From positions 1 through 16,627 of the forward strand of contig JAHQWX010000006.1 of NCBI GenBank assembly GCA_029856375.1: DNA of 16,627 nt, read 5' to 3'. Positions 14,601-16,627 of the stretch are shown here, piece by piece (position 1 is the stretch's first letter; each line of letters begins with the position of its first letter). The notes under the pieces are model-generated. The model was not told the origin of the DNA. It saw only the letters and a program-made list of their open reading frames with translations, and made no database searches. The position numbers and the translations under genes were made by a program. The stretch is from Promethearchaeia archaeon (lineage in GTDB: Archaea > Asgardarchaeota > Lokiarchaeia > Sigyniarchaeales > SOKP01).

Positions 14601-14632
14601 ATATAAAGTTTAAATCCCCAAAAAAAAGGTGA
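14601..14632 (+). promoter_or_regulatory. TATA-like box and an AGGTGA site upstream of the decarboxylase gene
   Basis: ATATAAAG (14601-14608) is a good archaeal TATA match. AGGTGA (14627-14632), a strong Shine-Dalgarno match, lies 6 bases before an in-frame ATT codon (14639) and 54 bases before ATG 14687. The site is poorly placed for the ATG but ideally placed for the ATT. Confidence 0.45.
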
Positions 14633-14686
14633 CATCCGATTAGTTTTAAACGGTCTTTAGAAGAAATTAAGAAGAAAAAGGAAGAA

Positions 14687-15436
14687 ATGAGGACAAGCAA
14701 ATTTAATAACGCTGAAATGCTTTATCTCTTATGGGAAACAAAACCAGAAATCGTCGAGCATGTTCTTCCTCCTCCGTTAGAACCAATTGACACTCCTCTC
14801 GTCCTTGCGTTCATTGCGAACTATCCAACGCATAGTTTTGGACTAGGATATTACGAAGCTGCGTTAATTTTAAGGTGTCAGTATAACGGAGTAGTTGGGA
14901 ACTATTTTCTAGCAATGCCGCTCACCGACGACAGAGCGACATTTGCGGGGCGAGAAGTGTTTGGATTTCCCAAAAAAATTGCAAATGTTTACTTGGAACG
15001 AAATGAAGACGAGGTTTACGGTTATTCCGAAAGATTAGGGACGAAAAATATAGAAGCGCGCGTGAAATTAACGGGAAAATTTAACGATCAAGAAGGGATT
15101 AAAATTTTTTTAAGAAAAATACTTCCGAAGAAAGGAAAAAACACGGTTAATTATCTTTTCAAGCACTTTCCCGCACCAAACAAGGAGGGATTTGATTATA
15201 ATCCCTGGTTAATCGAGCAAGAAACGAAATTAAACATTGATTCTTGGGAGTTGGGAGAAGCAGAAGTCACATTGAATTCGACCGTTCACGATCCATGGGC
15301 AGAAATCGAGATCGTTAAACTCTACGGAGCAGTATACATTAAATCTAATAACGAGATGTTTCCTGGTAAAAAGGTGGCGGAAGTGCATCCAGACGAGTTT
15401 CTACCGTACTCTTATGTAAAATGGGATTGGCATTAA
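14687..15436 (+). CDS. acetoacetate decarboxylase family protein
   Basis: The 249-residue protein shows ADC-family features: VLPPPLEPIDTPLVLAFIANYP (26-47), which holds the V-P-x-P-L-E-P signature, YYEAALILRCQYNGVVGNYF (55-74), and GREVFGFPKKIANVYLE with Lys96 and Lys97, where true acetoacetate decarboxylases carry the Schiff-base lysine and its neighbour. The lysine pair is kept, so imine chemistry is possible, but many relatives act on other keto acids. ATG 14687 has AAGGA 4 bases upstream and is the conservative start. The frame is open upstream to a stop at 14624-14632, and an ATT at 14639 with an ideal AGGTGA site would add ISFKRSLEEIKKKKEE (16 residues). The gene converges on, and overlaps by 4 bases, the glycyl radical enzyme gene. 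Confidence 0.85.
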   Translation: MRTSKFNNAEMLYLLWETKPEIVEHVLPPPLEPIDTPLVLAFIANYPTHSFGLGYYEAALILRCQYNGVVGNYFLAMPLTDDRATFAGREVFGFPKKIANVYLERNEDEVYGYSERLGTKNIEARVKLTGKFNDQEGIKIFLRKILPKKGKNTVNYLFKHFPAPNKEGFDYNPWLIEQETKLNIDSWELGEAEVTLNSTVHDPWAEIEIVKLYGAVYIKSNNEMFPGKKVAEVHPDEFLPYSYVKWDWH

Positions 15437-16627
15437 TGTTCTGTGCGAGATATAATTTCGTTTTGAATTTCAATACCTAACTCCGTAAAATACGAACTAT
15501 AACCGCCAACCTTCACAATTAAATCGCGATAACTATCGGGATCTTGTTGAGCGGCACGCAACATTTCAGAAGAAACGACAGTAGGTTGCAATTGAGAGCC
15601 ACCAAGATCAAAATATGTGCGCAGGAGCGTAATCCATTTATCTCGATTTTCTTGAGTTCGACCAATCGCTGTTGGATGGAATTTTACATTAACTGCACAT
15701 CCCAACGCATGTTCGTAATCCAGAGCCGCAACAGAGGTTAAAGCGCTAGTTATGCCATTTTTCTCGACATTATAAGGATTGCAACTCGCAGCGTATGGCA
15801 TGGCAGCCCTCCGGCCGTCAGGAGTAGCAATAGAAATTCGACCATCTATCGTATGGGTTATCATACTAATTACATAAGGTACAAACGGACCACCACGATA
15901 ATTAGTATATTCATAAGTTTCTTTAAATAGGTGCGAAGTAACATAACGCGCTAAGTCGTCAACTTCTCGAAAGCCATTCCCCCACTTCCCTTCAACACGC
16001 ATAATTCTTTTAAATAGATCGTCATATCCAATGTAATTATTATCAATTCCTTCTAAAAACTGTTTAAAATTAACTAATTTCTCGTCGAAAATCAATTTTT
16101 TTATTACATAAAGGGAATCTGTGAGATTGGCGATACTGTTAATAAACGAAATTCCCGATAAATCGTATATCGCTCCACCTCGTGTAACATCTTTCATATT
16201 TTTTAAACAGCCTTCGATAAAAGCGGAAATATAGGGAGCAGGTAGATATTCCTCGTAAATTCGGTCTCTTAAGTTTGAGACATTTGCAATCAATTTTATT
16301 TGTTTTTCAGACTGAACGAATAGCGCTTCTAAGAACTCTTCGAAGTAGGAAAACGAATCTGGATTGCCAGTTTTTGATCCTAAATCCTTGATTATACCTA
16401 GTGTCGTTTGAGCATCGCCATTTCGCATAGTTATATCGAGCAAACGGCATAGAAGCAACGCATTCGCGCTCATTGCCCCGGTTTTTCCGGGACAACACAT
16501 CTCGACGCAACCCATTACAGCATAATCTCGAGCATCCGGTTCTTCAAAGCCTCTATTCTTCATTGCTCCTATATTCACATCGTCGTTGAATAATGAAAGA
16601 TTAGAACTGCCGTTATAAAGCGTGTCA
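15433..16627 (-). CDS. glycyl radical enzyme, C-terminal part (5' end beyond window)
   Basis: The frame stays open to the window edge; upstream of a GTG at 16578 it encodes DTLYNGSSNLSLFNDD, which matches the SLFNDE region of glycyl radical enzymes, so this is a partial gene of about 398 residues rather than a GTG-started one. DARDYAVMGCVE follows, with the thiyl-radical Cys and its partner Glu (GCxE), as in diol dehydratase- and C-N/C-C lyase-type members rather than true pyruvate formate-lyase, which has adjacent cysteines. After it comes an unusual MCCPGKTG. The C-terminal glycyl-radical motif reads KVGGYSSYFTELG near residue 375, with Lys where most members have Arg in RVxGY. It needs an SAM-dependent activase, not seen here. 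It implies strict anaerobiosis; the substrate is not determinable by eye. Confidence 0.9.
   Translation of the reverse strand, partial: DTLYNGSSNLSLFNDDVNIGAMKNRGFEEPDARDYAVMGCVEMCCPGKTGAMSANALLLCRLLDITMRNGDAQTTLGIIKDLGSKTGNPDSFSYFEEFLEALFVQSEKQIKLIANVSNLRDRIYEEYLPAPYISAFIEGCLKNMKDVTRGGAIYDLSGISFINSIANLTDSLYVIKKLIFDEKLVNFKQFLEGIDNNYIGYDDLFKRIMRVEGKWGNGFREVDDLARYVTSHLFKETYEYTNYRGGPFVPYVISMITHTIDGRISIATPDGRRAAMPYAASCNPYNVEKNGITSALTSVAALDYEHALGCAVNVKFHPTAIGRTQENRDKWITLLRTYFDLGGSQLQPTVVSSEMLRAAQQDPDSYRDLIVKVGGYSSYFTELGIEIQNEIISRTEH

Noticed and set aside
16307-16510. Antisense-frame peptide in the glycyl radical enzyme gene
   Set aside because: It overlaps conserved glycyl radical enzyme sequence in another frame of the same strand and has no recognisable domain.

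Overview
The window looks like chromosomal DNA from an AT-rich archaeon. TFB (archaeal TFIIB) and an Rpb9/TFS-type N-terminal zinc ribbon are present. Several genes carry GAGGTGA-type Shine-Dalgarno sites, and one gene looks leaderless with a TATA box about 26 bases upstream. A glycyl radical enzyme, an acetoacetate decarboxylase-like protein and a DUF2061 membrane protein suggest an anaerobe. An Asgard (Lokiarchaeia-like) origin is my best guess from gene content and composition; no marker gene in the window proves it.

Left edge (1-333): the first 26 codons of a minus-strand gene run off the window, followed by a divergent AT-rich promoter region. At 334-5859 lies a tight four-gene plus-strand operon: a GT4 glycosyltransferase fused to a helical glycosidase-like domain, a second GT4 protein, a GH130 mannoside phosphorylase/mannosidase and a third GT4 protein. 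It reads as a synthesis-and-turnover module for a mannose-containing glycan, possibly an intracellular beta-mannan reserve. A leaderless ArsB/NhaD-type transporter follows (6033-7340), then about 330 bases without a gene that contain a nested inverted-repeat element (7509-7588).

Middle (7670-11330): a run of mostly small, lysine-rich plus-strand genes. They are an unknown 76-aa protein, an 86-aa CxxC/His zinc-finger-like protein, TFB with an altered zinc ribbon, a degenerate universal stress protein-like gene with no ordinary start codon at its beta-1 strand, a TFS N-terminal zinc ribbon, a YkgJ-type CxxCxxCC protein, and a Prx6-type peroxiredoxin whose peroxidatic Cys is Ser. The leaders of the 86-aa gene and the peroxiredoxin gene share a near-identical 23-24 base block. 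This reads as a transcription/redox-flavoured locus with several non-canonical family members.

Right part (11415-16627): a minus-strand DUF2061 membrane protein; a GlcD/D-lactate dehydrogenase-type FAD oxidoreductase convergent with a minus-strand alpha/beta hydrolase (1 base apart); then an acetoacetate decarboxylase family protein convergent with, and overlapping by 4 bases, the C-terminal half of a glycyl radical enzyme that runs off the right edge. These fit anaerobic carbon or lipid-derived metabolite processing, but substrates cannot be read from sequence. No rRNA, tRNA, CRISPR array, transposase or integrase was seen.
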